Source: Prevotella sp. CAG:1031
Lineage (GTDB): Bacteria; Bacteroidota; Bacteroidia; Bacteroidales; Muribaculaceae
NCBI GenBank assembly: GCA_000431215.1
Contig: HF985582.1
Location: 1 to 20,839 of the forward strand
DNA length: 20,839 bases
Direction of reading: 5' to 3'
This document shows, in pieces, positions 8,701 to 16,437 of this stretch (positions are counted from its first letter, which is position 1; the number at the start of each line of letters is the position of its first letter). The notes beneath the pieces were generated by a model. It was not told where the DNA came from. It did not search any database and worked only from the letters and a program-made list of their open reading frames with translations. A program made the translations under genes and the position numbers.

Positions 8701-11700
8701 GTGAACGCTGGATACCGACAGGCATTTACTCTGCGTACATGAGCCACCTTTATGGCACTGACGTGAAAATCGCATATTCTTCATCTATGGACGAGTATTC
8801 CTGTGACGCACGTCGCAAGAATATGAAGATATGGGAGGAGTTCTGTGTCAGAGGCTACTATCGTGTCTATGATGGCATGAGCCTTCTCAAACACGCCCTG
8901 CACAATACTGTGCCGGACATCAAGAAGTCCATTGGCAAGGATGAGAACGGTCACGACATAAAAGTCCCCGACAGTGAGGCAATCCAACTCGCCAACACCA
9001 AGATTGATGAAATACGCAATGGTTTCTCTGAATGGCTTGATGCTCAGTCGCCGGAGTTCAAGGATAGGCTTGTGGATTTGTATAACAGCAAATTCAACTG
9101 CTATGTCCGTCCTCATTACAATGGAGCGCATCAGACATTCCCCGACCTCAATATGAAATTGTTGGGTGACCGCTATGGACTCGGCTCTATATATCAGTCG
9201 CAGAAGGACTGTATATGGATGCTGAAACAGAACGGCGGAGGGATCTGCGACCATGAGGTCGGCACGGGTAAAACACTGATAATGTGCATTGCAGCGCACG
9301 AAATGAAGCGTCTTGGACTCGCCAACAAACCGATGATTATCGGAATGAAGGCGAATGTCGCGGAGATTGCCATGACCTACCAAACGGCCTATCCCAATGC
9401 CCGTATTCTATACGCCGATGAAAAGAGTTTCAAGGCAGATAACCGTGTCGCATTCTTTAATCAAATCAAGAACAACGACTATGATTGCGTGATAATGTCG
9501 CACGACCAGTTCGGCAAGATACCGCAGTCGCCGGAGATGCAGCAGCAAATCCTGCAAGCGGAACTTGATACGGTTGAGGAGAATCTGGAAGTCATCAAGC
9601 AGCAGGGCCACGACATTTCCCGTGGTATGCTCAAAGGTCTTATCAAGCGTAAGGAGAATCTGACCGCCAAGATAGCCACCATTCAATATCAGATGGAGCA
9701 GAACAAAGATAGTGTCGTTGACTTCCGACAGATGGGCATCGACCACATTTTCGTTGATGAATCGCAGAACTTCAAGAACCTGATGTTCAACACTCGGCAT
9801 GATAGAGTGGCAGGTCTCGGCAACAGCGAAGGAAGCCAGAGGGCACTCAATTTGTTGTATGCAATCCGTACCATCCAAGAGAGGAATGGCAAAGACCTCG
9901 GCGCAACATTCCTCAGTGGTACGACAATCTCCAACTCATTGACGGAGTTGTATCTACTGTTCAAGTATCTACGACCAAAAGAACTTGAAAGGCAGGAGAT
10001 TCGGTGCTTCGATGCGTGGGCGGCTATCTTCGCCAAGAAGACAACCGACTTCGAGTTTAATGTCACAAACAATCTGGTGCAGAAGGAGCGTTTCCGCTAC
10101 TTCATCAAGGTGCCGGAGTTGGCAGCTTTCTATAATGAGATAACAGATTATAGAACCGCAGAAGATGTGGGTGTTGACCGGCCGCAGAAGAATGAGATAC
10201 TCCATAATATCCCTCCGACAAAGGAGCAGGAGATTTTCATCCAGAAGCTGATGGACTTCGCCAAGAGTGGCGATGCCACAATCTTAGGACGTGCGCCGCT
10301 GTCTGACACCGAGGAGAAGGCGAAGATGCTCATAGCCACCGACTATGCCCGAAAGATGGCTCTCGATATGAGAATGATTGACCCTAATTATTCCGATAAT
10401 CCGAACAACAAGGCCAGCCACTGCGCAAAGATGATTGCAGAGTATTACCATAAATATGATGAGCAGCGCGGGACCCAGTTTGTATTTTCCGACCTTGGGA
10501 CATATAAGCCCGGTGAATGGAACTTCTATTCGGAGGTCAAGCGCAAACTCATTGAGGACTATGGCATACCGCCGCATGAAATCCGCTTTATTCAGGAGTG
10601 CAAGACGGAGCGGTCAAGAAAGGCCGTGATTCAGGCGACCAACGACGGTGATGTTCGTGTTCTATTCGGCTCAACCTCAATGCTTGGCACCGGAGTCAAC
10701 GCCCAGAAAAGGTGTGTCGCAATTCATCATACCGATACACCGTGGCGCCCGAGTGATTTGGAGCAGCGCAATGGTCGAGGAGTAAGAGCAGGCAATGAAA
10801 TTGCCAAACTCTACGCCGACAATAAAGTTGATGTAATCATCTATGCAGTAGAGAAATCGTTGGACTCATACAAGTTCAATCTTCTCCATTGCAAAGCCAC
10901 TTTCATTGCGCAGTTGAAGTCCGGCGCACTCGGGGCGAGAACCATTGACGAAGGTGCTATGGACGAGAAATCAGGCATGAATTTCTCGGAATACATGGCA
11001 ATCCTCTCCGGCAATACAGACTTGTTGGATAAAGCCAAGTTGGAGAAGCGCATCGTGTCACTGGAGAGTGAGCGCAAATCATTCGGGAAAGGTCGTGCAG
11101 ATGCCGAGTTCCGTCTGAGTACCATTACCCATGATATTCAGAACAATGAGGCTGCTATGGAGCGTATGAAGGCGGATTATGAAAAATATTCTGCCGTAGT
11201 CCAACGAGATAAAGACGGTAATCCGGTCAATAATCTCACCGTTGATGGATGTAAGTTCAAGGACGAGCAGAATATGGGAGTCCACCTGCAAGGGCTGGCA
11301 CAGCGTACCGACACCCACGGCCAATACGTCCGTGTTGGAGAAGTCTATGGTTTCCCAATCTCCATCATATCAGAGCATACCCTGATTGATGGCAGGGAGG
11401 GAGTGCAGAACCGCTTTGTTGTAGAAGGCTCATATAAATACAAGTACAACAACGGTTTCATCGCCATGAGCGACACCCATGCCGCCTGTATGAACTTCGT
11501 CAACGCACTGGAGAAAATCCCCGGCATTGTTGAGCAATATGAGGAGCGAACCGCCAAACTCAAAGCCGATGTCCCAGTCTTGGAAGGCATTGTCGCCAAG
11601 CAATGGGGTAAGGAGGACGAGTTGAAGCAGCTCAAATCCGAACTCGCCGCCCTCGACCGCAAGATAACAGCGGAACTGAAGCCCAGCGACGCAGAGGGAG

Positions 11701-11912
11701 CCGCCCGTGCCAAAGTAGTCACCCCAACCAAAGGCAACGGAGAGCCTCTCGATGAACCTGCACCATCTCAGGCCCCTGACACCAAGAAGTCAATGGTAGC
11801 AGAGCCGACCACCACATACAAAGAACGGGAACCCTTAAGTTCCCGCATCATAATTGGTGGTTGTGGCGTAACTCCACTCGGAGGTTTTCGCGCCGCCGGC
11901 CCGAAATTGTAG
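5766..11912 (+). CDS. Giant DNA methylase / MutS-I / SNF2 helicase
   Basis: A 2048-residue multidomain protein. Residues about 30-330 form an N6-adenine methylase-like domain with EPSAGQGAF (near 131) and SNIPFGDF (near 196, an NPPY-type motif). Residues about 418-508 match the N-terminal mismatch-recognition domain of MutS, with LLFRVGDFYEC, AGFPHHALDVYLPKL and AICEQLEDP. A Pro-rich acidic linker (about 515-620) and an unassigned middle region follow. A SNF2-type helicase spans about 1130-1720, with Walker A HEVGTGKT (near 1163), VDESQNF (near 1330) and QRNGRGVRAGN (near 1666). The tail looks coiled-coil and ends in GPKL. The start at 5766 overlaps the previous stop; ATG at 5790 is an alternative. 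Such polyvalent proteins are thought to protect or remodel element DNA after transfer; this role is inferred. Confidence 0.9.
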   Translation: MAYNRLQTMRDNIEAIRIVFRLDVEKRPPNDIESIALGKYAGFGGLKCILNDANELADATKWSKSDIELFAPTIELRRLIHDYSHSDKEFTAYMDSLKASVLTAFYTPKIVIDALTDSLHNQGIKIARFLEPSAGQGAFVDSFLQRYPGAETLAFEKDLLTGKILSALHPSISTEIKGFEKIDSDFEGYFDVAASNIPFGDFAVADPRYATSKEIAYRQSTKAIHNYFFLKSLDSVHEGGIVAFIASQGVMNAASPFVRMEMMRRADLVGAFRLPNNTFSDNAGTDAGSDLIILQKHTNKKALSADEEFFIQSIVDRETKVPNNKYFAAFPQNVICTEAKVGTDQFGKPAIIYKHEGGVDGIAADMRKALDESLKLRLNLDFYNNRSLTPPTQEPPTLKPTKKAPENKVEKPKRIAETPLMQQYREMKKKHPDAILLFRVGDFYECMGVDAVKALEVLGITLTRRMNGDKSSIELAGFPHHALDVYLPKLVRAGNRVAICEQLEDPKLKKKTVKRDTPKPEDQPKPDPPKPEPPEPSPAPKDDDPTPPPSPIPSDKEIETSGSPDYNDNPEPRLFAYNLFGELEPIGKPQRQPKQPPQQDDKPKPTVTVTDTQAKKFRPLSEKELEFYGSLDWETNPPINGFYETMMSIAHRQLAEMEAERQAMEAAKKETITEDGTIIEISKGDFVPKPRVASDARKPAERDMSPRPFSEDIQFFHHNGSMVVDKGQVGFLSEVRKNGATFSPLSLKPEQEKRAMLYVTLSETYQQLYNFEAETHEASTELRQHLNDYYDEFVDKYGNLNEKQNVKFILMDANGRDSLALERGENGVFVKADIFDHPVSFSQDEITSVEMPQDALMASLNKYGEVNMDYMADLLGIDKTAGSIVGEYEWDLLDALKGHIYYNPLVEKYEIADRFIAGNVVQKAEDIKAWIDREEKRIENFPGYDGIEPFIEISRDSLKALEEAIPRKITFDELDFNFGERWIPTGIYSAYMSHLYGTDVKIAYSSSMDEYSCDARRKNMKIWEEFCVRGYYRVYDGMSLLKHALHNTVPDIKKSIGKDENGHDIKVPDSEAIQLANTKIDEIRNGFSEWLDAQSPEFKDRLVDLYNSKFNCYVRPHYNGAHQTFPDLNMKLLGDRYGLGSIYQSQKDCIWMLKQNGGGICDHEVGTGKTLIMCIAAHEMKRLGLANKPMIIGMKANVAEIAMTYQTAYPNARILYADEKSFKADNRVAFFNQIKNNDYDCVIMSHDQFGKIPQSPEMQQQILQAELDTVEENLEVIKQQGHDISRGMLKGLIKRKENLTAKIATIQYQMEQNKDSVVDFRQMGIDHIFVDESQNFKNLMFNTRHDRVAGLGNSEGSQRALNLLYAIRTIQERNGKDLGATFLSGTTISNSLTELYLLFKYLRPKELERQEIRCFDAWAAIFAKKTTDFEFNVTNNLVQKERFRYFIKVPELAAFYNEITDYRTAEDVGVDRPQKNEILHNIPPTKEQEIFIQKLMDFAKSGDATILGRAPLSDTEEKAKMLIATDYARKMALDMRMIDPNYSDNPNNKASHCAKMIAEYYHKYDEQRGTQFVFSDLGTYKPGEWNFYSEVKRKLIEDYGIPPHEIRFIQECKTERSRKAVIQATNDGDVRVLFGSTSMLGTGVNAQKRCVAIHHTDTPWRPSDLEQRNGRGVRAGNEIAKLYADNKVDVIIYAVEKSLDSYKFNLLHCKATFIAQLKSGALGARTIDEGAMDEKSGMNFSEYMAILSGNTDLLDKAKLEKRIVSLESERKSFGKGRADAEFRLSTITHDIQNNEAAMERMKADYEKYSAVVQRDKDGNPVNNLTVDGCKFKDEQNMGVHLQGLAQRTDTHGQYVRVGEVYGFPISIISEHTLIDGREGVQNRFVVEGSYKYKYNNGFIAMSDTHAACMNFVNALEKIPGIVEQYEERTAKLKADVPVLEGIVAKQWGKEDELKQLKSELAALDRKITAELKPSDAEGAARAKVVTPTKGNGEPLDEPAPSQAPDTKKSMVAEPTTTYKEREPLSSRIIIGGCGVTPLGGFRAAGPKL
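11826..11845 (+). other. Hairpin in the 3' end of the large gene
   Basis: CGGGAAC (11826-11832) and GTTCCCG (11839-11845) form a perfect 7-bp inverted repeat with a 6-base loop, about 65 bases before the stop codon of the methylase-helicase gene. It precedes the larger hairpin at 11910-11973 and may be part of a structured 3' end, though codon constraints alone could create a stem this short. Confidence 0.4.
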
Positions 11913-11973
11913 ATAAGGAATTGAATGGCGACACTCTTGAAAAATAGAGCGTCGCCATTCAATTCCTTATCTA
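11910..11973. terminator. Long perfect hairpin between convergent genes
   Basis: A perfect 23-base inverted repeat (11910-11932 with 11951-11973), followed after one mismatch by four more pairs (11934-11937 with 11946-11949) around the loop TGAAAAAT. It contains both stop codons: TAG of the methylase-helicase at 11910-11912 and TAA of the leftward regulator at 11967-11969. The position suggests a bidirectional transcription stop or mRNA 3'-end stabiliser. There is no run of T after the stem on either strand, so intrinsic termination is not certain. Confidence 0.6.
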
Positions 11974-13304
11974 TAATCCTTTGGAATACCTTCTGCCTTA
12001 ATCCAAGCATAGAGAGTCGAGCGGTTTATGCCGAGCAACATTGCAGCCTGAGCCTTGTTCCCTTTAGTCTGTCTTAAAGCCCTTTGCACACGATAATGAC
12101 GGGTATGGGATTCTCTGTTCTTGGGAATCTCATTCAGGACTATGTCATCTTTACCTAATGTCTCACCACGGAACTCATAGCAAGCGCGTGATATGGTGCT
12201 GAATAATTCCCTCACGTTGCCGGTCCATATATGGTTGGTCAATTTGTTGATAGAACCTTTTGTTAGACGAGGGGCTTTGATTCCTGTCTCAGCGCAAATC
12301 TGCTTTATAAAGCACTCTGCCAAAGGTATAATGTCGTCCTGACAATCTGAAAGAGGTGGAACAATCACAACATTGCGGTGTATGCAATGAAACAAGGCTT
12401 CGGAAAAATCACCGTCCCGTACTTTTTCAGCGAGATTTACTTTTGTCGATAGTATTATGCGTCCGGTAAACTTGATTTCCTTTGTAAGATTCTGAGGAGT
12501 AAACACGCCGCGTTGAATCACAGTGGCAAGCACTTCTTGAACGTGCAACGGAAGCATACAAACTTCATGGATGTAAAGAGTGCCTCCATTGGCTTGAGCC
12601 AACAGTCCTTGCTGGTTGCGATACAAAGGATGTTTCACACCTGTTTCCTTGCCACGGAATATATCCATGCTTTCAGTCGCGCTCAGATAATGTGCACACT
12701 CAGCCACAACGAATGGTCCGGAGCGGCGAGGGCTGCTGTCATGAATCACTCGCGCTATCGCACTTTTTCCTACACCTTGGGGCCCTGAAAGGAGAAGCGT
12801 GGAATTTGAGTTGCTCTCAATATTTATCCTTCTCGAACATCCCTGAAAAGCATTACTGTTCCGTTGAAACCATCTTTGGTCTTCTCTATGGCACTTTTCT
12901 ATTGCAATTGTAAGTCTGTCAACAACAAGTGAATCAAAATAGAAACAATGGTCAGCACCTAACTTATACACCTTATTATATATGTCGGGGGACTCCGTCA
13001 TGGCTACACCAACTTTTTTAATACCTAAAATGGTATCATTCGTCCATTCAAGAAGTTTTATACCATCACAGTCTTTACCTGCGACTGCCACTATCAGCGT
13101 ACTGCAATCACTTCGTTCAAGGATTTTCTTTGCAGTACTGATGCTGTTGGTGGTCTGTATTTTTAGTCCCGGTCTGGAAAATACCTCTTCCATTTTTTTA
13201 CCATCCTCTATCCGGGAACTGTAGATAAGGAGGCTCCGATTACTCGGTGGATCATTGTCTATATTCATAAGACTTTCGGGGAGTGTTAAAAATGATTTTG
13301 CCAT
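11967..13304 (-). CDS. NtrC/RteB-like regulator with degenerate receiver and AAA+
   Basis: A 445-residue protein with the layout of an NtrC-family response regulator. A receiver-like domain covers about 23-136, an AAA+ domain about 150-390 and a Fis-type helix-turn-helix 416-439 (NKAQAAMLLGINRSTLYAWI). Walker A GPQGVGKS and the sensor II motif GNVREL are intact. The receiver has Ser-Ser for the acidic pair and Ala73 where the phospho-acceptor Asp should be. The GAFTGA sigma-54 loop aligns with GVKHPL (222-227), Walker B has His246 for Asp, and the arginine-finger region FREDLYYRL aligns with FSEALFHCI. It probably acts without phosphorylation or sigma-54 activation. In CTnDOT, RteB of this family controls rteC; here rteC lies next door and divergent. 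The start at 13304 lies downstream of the promoter at 13348; ATG 13268 is an alternative. Confidence 0.85.
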   Translation of the reverse strand: MAKSFLTLPESLMNIDNDPPSNRSLLIYSSRIEDGKKMEEVFSRPGLKIQTTNSISTAKKILERSDCSTLIVAVAGKDCDGIKLLEWTNDTILGIKKVGVAMTESPDIYNKVYKLGADHCFYFDSLVVDRLTIAIEKCHREDQRWFQRNSNAFQGCSRRINIESNSNSTLLLSGPQGVGKSAIARVIHDSSPRRSGPFVVAECAHYLSATESMDIFRGKETGVKHPLYRNQQGLLAQANGGTLYIHEVCMLPLHVQEVLATVIQRGVFTPQNLTKEIKFTGRIILSTKVNLAEKVRDGDFSEALFHCIHRNVVIVPPLSDCQDDIIPLAECFIKQICAETGIKAPRLTKGSINKLTNHIWTGNVRELFSTISRACYEFRGETLGKDDIVLNEIPKNRESHTRHYRVQRALRQTKGNKAQAAMLLGINRSTLYAWIKAEGIPKDYR

Positions 13305-13347
13305 TATAACAAATGTGTATAGGGTATTTGTTCGCCAAAACTGAGTG

Positions 13348-13355
13348 CAAAGATA
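13348..13355 (-). promoter_or_regulatory. Leftward -7 element of the NtrC-like gene
   Basis: The minus strand reads TATCTTTG here, a full match to the Bacteroidetes -7 consensus TAnnTTTG. A clear TTTG at the usual upstream distance is missing, as expected of a promoter needing an activator. It also argues that the in-frame ATG at 13358 cannot be the start used from this promoter and supports 13304. Confidence 0.45.
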
Positions 13356-13420
13356 CAATTTTTATTTTAGAATGACATACTGTTGCACAATCAAATATGG
13401 ATTATATCGCGGATATTTAT

Positions 13421-13444
13421 GTTGAATACACAACATAGTGTTGT
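13421..13444. promoter_or_regulatory. GTTG/CAAC dyads between divergent regulators
   Basis: In the 300-base gap between the divergent NtrC-like gene and rteC, alternating GTTG and CAAC words form overlapping dyads: GTTG-aataca-CAAC (13421-13434) and ACAACA-TAG-TGTTGT (13430-13444, perfect 6-bp arms). The place and symmetry fit an operator for one of the two regulators. No good plus-strand TAnnTTTG is seen for rteC; the rest of the gap is AT-rich and otherwise featureless. Confidence 0.35.
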
Positions 13445-13605
13445 CTAAATCCGACACTTTTAACACACTATAAAATTCATACACGCGCGGTTGTATAAGA
13501 TTTATATTACAGGATAATAGCGTGTTACAAATATTTCACATCAGGGATTGAACCATTTTGAAATTAAATATATTGAGAAGGGCATAACTCAAAAACAATA
13601 CTGAA

Positions 13606-14202
13606 ATGGAAATATTAACCCTCCTGAACAGCCAGTTCTTTCACCAGTTGGAAGAAGGCGATGAAAGCAACATCAAGGCACTCTACGCCGATATGAGAGC
13701 CACAATCGTGGAGTATGCCCACGGCAACAGCCAATGGCGAGTGATACACACCGGCCTGTCGATATTCATTTCCGAAGTGGCTGAACTCCTCGGTTATGCC
13801 GATGGCTTACTGAGCCGATATGCAAAGCGTATCCTTGAAATAGCCAAATGTCTGCTCAACCAAATTGAGATGGCTGTTTCAGCGAAAATCGCACTGGATA
13901 CAGTGGCTGAGAATAATCAAGTGATTGATACAACATCAGATGTAACTTTCACCGGTAACTATGCCGACTTCTGTGAACTCATCCACCTTATAATAGCCTG
14001 CAAATTCATCAACGGTGGCAGCAAGTCTTACCAGCTCCATATCAAGAAAGAGCTTCATTCACTCTTCGGTCTTGACTTTGACCCGAAGAAATACCAGAAC
14101 GCACGGGATGGCATAAAGCGCCGCTGTCCTGCAAAGGGTAGCCGGGTGACATACTTCCTCGACAATATGGTGGATGTCGTAAATGCCGAACTTGCAGCAT
14201 GA
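13606..14202 (+). CDS. rteC: RteC-like activator of excision genes
   Basis: A 198-residue protein resembling RteC of CTnDOT, the DNA-binding activator of the excision operon. The similarity is in the C-terminal third: FTGNYADFCELIHLIIACKF, then INGG, then a short helical segment ending in RVTYFLDNMVDVVNAEL. This corresponds to the RteC pattern of W/F-x-G-s-x-x-D-L-x-E-L-I-Y followed by N-G and a terminal helix. The N-terminal half is helical and not specifically recognised. Position supports the call: it is flanked by an NtrC-like regulator on one side and, 180 bases downstream, by an HTH-orf-topoisomerase operon with its own promoter. The ATG at 13606 follows an AT-rich leader without a clear Shine-Dalgarno sequence, normal for this phylum. 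Confidence 0.72.
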   Translation: MEILTLLNSQFFHQLEEGDESNIKALYADMRATIVEYAHGNSQWRVIHTGLSIFISEVAELLGYADGLLSRYAKRILEIAKCLLNQIEMAVSAKIALDTVAENNQVIDTTSDVTFTGNYADFCELIHLIIACKFINGGSKSYQLHIKKELHSLFGLDFDPKKYQNARDGIKRRCPAKGSRVTYFLDNMVDVVNAELAA

Positions 14203-14346
14203 TAACATACCCAAATGCTGATACTCACTTATGGTTTCGGACGATAGTGAAGGTGCAATTGTTTGGGAATCAAGAATTGAAGAATATTTGAAACAATAAA
14301 ACATCAGCACTTATCCGATGCTTACAATGCCCGAGAAAAGCCGCAG

Positions 14347-14354
14347 TAACTTTG
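14347..14354 (+). promoter_or_regulatory. -7 element of the excision-type operon
   Basis: TAACTTTG matches the TAnnTTTG consensus, 27 bases before the ATG of the HTH gene. No TTTG lies at the -33 position, which fits an activator-dependent promoter. Upstream, ATTGTTT (14258-14264) and AAACAAT (14291-14297) form a 7-bp inverted repeat around TCAA-GAA-TTGA. This is a plausible RteC binding area by analogy with CTnDOT, where RteC activates the xis2c promoter. Confidence 0.5.
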
Positions 14355-14381
14355 CATCGTAAAACTTAAACAACACCCGAT

Positions 14382-14750
14382 ATGAATACTTCACCACCTC
14401 CTCAATATCCGGAGTCCGAACCATTCAAGAAATGGATCATGGACGCAGTAGGAACAATGGTATTTCTTCTCGGCTCAATGACAGAGTCTTTGAAAGAAAT
14501 AGCCGAAAAGTCCGGTAAAGCCAAGCTGAAATACAAAGGCAAAGAGATAATAATGCTTGAAGACCTCGCCATCGGTCTCAACAAAAGTCCGAGGACATTC
14601 CGGCGACTTCGTGCTGAGAAGAAAATCAGTTATTGGTCAAGCAAAGACGGACACACTGTCTTTGTCACACAAGACCAGTTCGATGATTACATCACCAATA
14701 ATTTTGTTCCCAACGAAATTGAAGATGAATCAACAGCACCCCAGAGATAA
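14382..14750 (+). CDS. Small HTH protein of the excision operon
   Basis: A 122-residue protein with a MerR/excisionase-like winged helix-turn-helix in its C-terminal half: IIMLEDLAIGLNKSPRTFRRLR followed by a KKISYW turn and TQDQFDDYI. The N-terminal half (about residues 15-50) is helical and contains a hydrophobic stretch. It occupies the place of Xis2c/Xis2d in the CTnDOT operon xis2c-xis2d-orf3-exc and probably bends DNA at the attachment site or regulates the operon. It has its own promoter 27 bases upstream and is followed closely by the DUF3945 gene. The HTH call is good; the directionality-factor role is inferred from position. Confidence 0.72.
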   Translation: MNTSPPPQYPESEPFKKWIMDAVGTMVFLLGSMTESLKEIAEKSGKAKLKYKGKEIIMLEDLAIGLNKSPRTFRRLRAEKKISYWSSKDGHTVFVTQDQFDDYITNNFVPNEIEDESTAPQR

Positions 14751-14795
14751 TTATCGCGCCGCAAGTCCGGCGTAATGTTTAACCAAATAATTTTA

Positions 14796-16244
14796 ATGGA
14801 ACAAAACAAAGAACAGCAACAACCTGAAGTGCTGATTGCCCGCAACCACGAAACAGGGCAGGTCGGCGCAGTCGTGGGACAGAATCCCGACGGCACCCCG
14901 AAAATGGCGGATGTAAAATCCGCGAAGCTCAGTGACCTTGTGAAATTCTCCAAAGGTCAGAATCCCCTCGAAGCCTTCATGTCGAACTTCATCCGACAGG
15001 CAAAGAACCCTTCGCTATTCGGTTTCTTCAAGATTCCTGAAACTGAATTCGACAAAATCGGCCCGGCGATGTCCGATATGCTCCAAGACCCTGTGGCTAA
15101 CGCCGACCTTCTTAAACCTTTTGAGGTTGATGCCAAATCAATGGCAAAGGAACAGACGGTTACTGAACAGCATGACCAGACTCCGGCAAAGGAGACTTCG
15201 ACCGCAATCAAGATGGCGCCGGTTGACCCCAACAAAGTTGACTGGGACACCATCGAAAAACAATGGGGCATCAAGAGAGATGACCTCGAAAAATCCGGAG
15301 CAATGCAGCAGATGGTCTATAACCACAAGTCTCCGCAGCTTTTCACCCTGAGACCGGAAATCGGCGGCGAGAAATTCGAGGCACAGGCCCGGCTCTCGTT
15401 CAAGTCCAATCCTGACGGCAGTTTTACCCTCACGCCTCATTTCGTGAAGCACGAGCCTCAGCTCGACAAGGCCTATAAAGGCTATTCTTTCACGGACGAG
15501 GATAAGGCTCAGCTCCGCAAGACTGGAAATCTGGGCAGACCTGTTGACCTTACCGACCCGAAAACCGGGGAGGTCAAGAAGTCGCTCGTCAGCATCGACC
15601 GTCTCACCAATGAGATTGAAAGTATCCCCGTGGATAAAATCTACATCAAGAACAAGGTTGCTAACATCGAACTTGACATGAAGCAGATCGGCATCCTCAA
15701 AGACGGAGGCATAATCAGAGAGCAGCATATCGAGCTGCCCAACGGACGGAAGTTTACCGCCGACCTCCAGTACAATGCCGACAAGCGCGATGTGGTTTTC
15801 GTCAACTCGGAACAATACCGCCAGAAGCGGGAGCAATCTCAGGAACAGGGTGGACAGCAGTACAACTCATGGCTCGACAAGGAGGGCAACATCAAGAACC
15901 TCACCAAATGGAAAGGTGTGCCGCTCTCCGAAACAGCCCAAGCTGACTATCGTGCCGGCAAACAGATTATGGTAGGTGAAATCCCTGACCGAAACGGGAA
16001 TCCCTGCACGGTCTATCTCCAGTTTGACCCTGCGAAGCAGCGTCCGAAGCAGACCTATGTCTATCCCGACAAAGAAAAGGTTGTCGGCATAGCCAGCGAG
16101 AGCAAGACCCAATATGCTGTCAACAATGAGGGTAAGACCAACGAACCCACAAAAGGGGTTAAGGAACCGCTCCAGAGGGGGCAGACCGAGCCCAAAAACG
16201 AAGAACAGAAAAAACAGCAAAAGCCGAAAGGCCCCAAACTCTGA
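14796..16244 (+). CDS. DUF4099/DUF3945 protein (Orf3-like)
   Basis: A 482-residue hydrophilic protein with the DUF4099-DUF3945 layout common in Bacteroidetes conjugative elements. A DUF4099-like segment starts at VDWDTIEKQWGIKRDDLEKS and continues through about residue 225. Two DUF3945-like units follow: one around GRPVDLTDPKTGEV with VSIDRLTNE, and one starting NLTKWKGVPLSE and ending near VYLQFDP. The tail is Lys/Gln/Pro-rich and ends GPKL, like the end of the methylase-helicase. The gene sits where orf3 lies in the CTnDOT excision operon. Function is unknown; these domains recur in proteins of conjugative elements that may enter the recipient. The ATG at 14796 is preferred; an in-frame ATG at 14775 would add seven residues. 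Confidence 0.85.
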   Translation: MEQNKEQQQPEVLIARNHETGQVGAVVGQNPDGTPKMADVKSAKLSDLVKFSKGQNPLEAFMSNFIRQAKNPSLFGFFKIPETEFDKIGPAMSDMLQDPVANADLLKPFEVDAKSMAKEQTVTEQHDQTPAKETSTAIKMAPVDPNKVDWDTIEKQWGIKRDDLEKSGAMQQMVYNHKSPQLFTLRPEIGGEKFEAQARLSFKSNPDGSFTLTPHFVKHEPQLDKAYKGYSFTDEDKAQLRKTGNLGRPVDLTDPKTGEVKKSLVSIDRLTNEIESIPVDKIYIKNKVANIELDMKQIGILKDGGIIREQHIELPNGRKFTADLQYNADKRDVVFVNSEQYRQKREQSQEQGGQQYNSWLDKEGNIKNLTKWKGVPLSETAQADYRAGKQIMVGEIPDRNGNPCTVYLQFDPAKQRPKQTYVYPDKEKVVGIASESKTQYAVNNEGKTNEPTKGVKEPLQRGQTEPKNEEQKKQQKPKGPKL

Positions 16245-16331
16245 CCTTCAACCACTTTATCCGCAAGCTCTGAATTGAGCAGACCGCCATTCCCTCGCGT
16301 GCGCAAGCGATGATATGGCAATCCCTCCACC

Positions 16332-16361
16332 GACATGGGGAGGTCGCGAACTCCCCGTGTC
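16332..16361 (+). other. Strong hairpin upstream of the topoisomerase gene
   Basis: GACATGGGGAG (16332-16342) pairs with CTCCCCGTGTC (16351-16361): 11 bp with one G-U, around an 8-base loop. It lies in the 190-base gap between the DUF3945 gene and the Exc-like gene. There is no T run after the stem, so it is more likely a processing, stabilising or translation-control element than a terminator. A smaller stem TCGC/GCGA precedes it. Confidence 0.45.
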
Positions 16362-16437
16362 ATTCTCTCCAAACCTCCCGGCTGAGAGTGTCAGCCTTCA
16401 ACAAACCCAATTTACAAACTCTAAAAAATTTTCAGAC

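Noticed and set aside
16315..16437. An N-terminal extension of the topoisomerase-like protein from an upstream ATG
   Set aside because: The added 41 residues are Pro/Ser-rich and contain the hairpin; type IA topoisomerases start with the TOPRIM strand, as from 16438.
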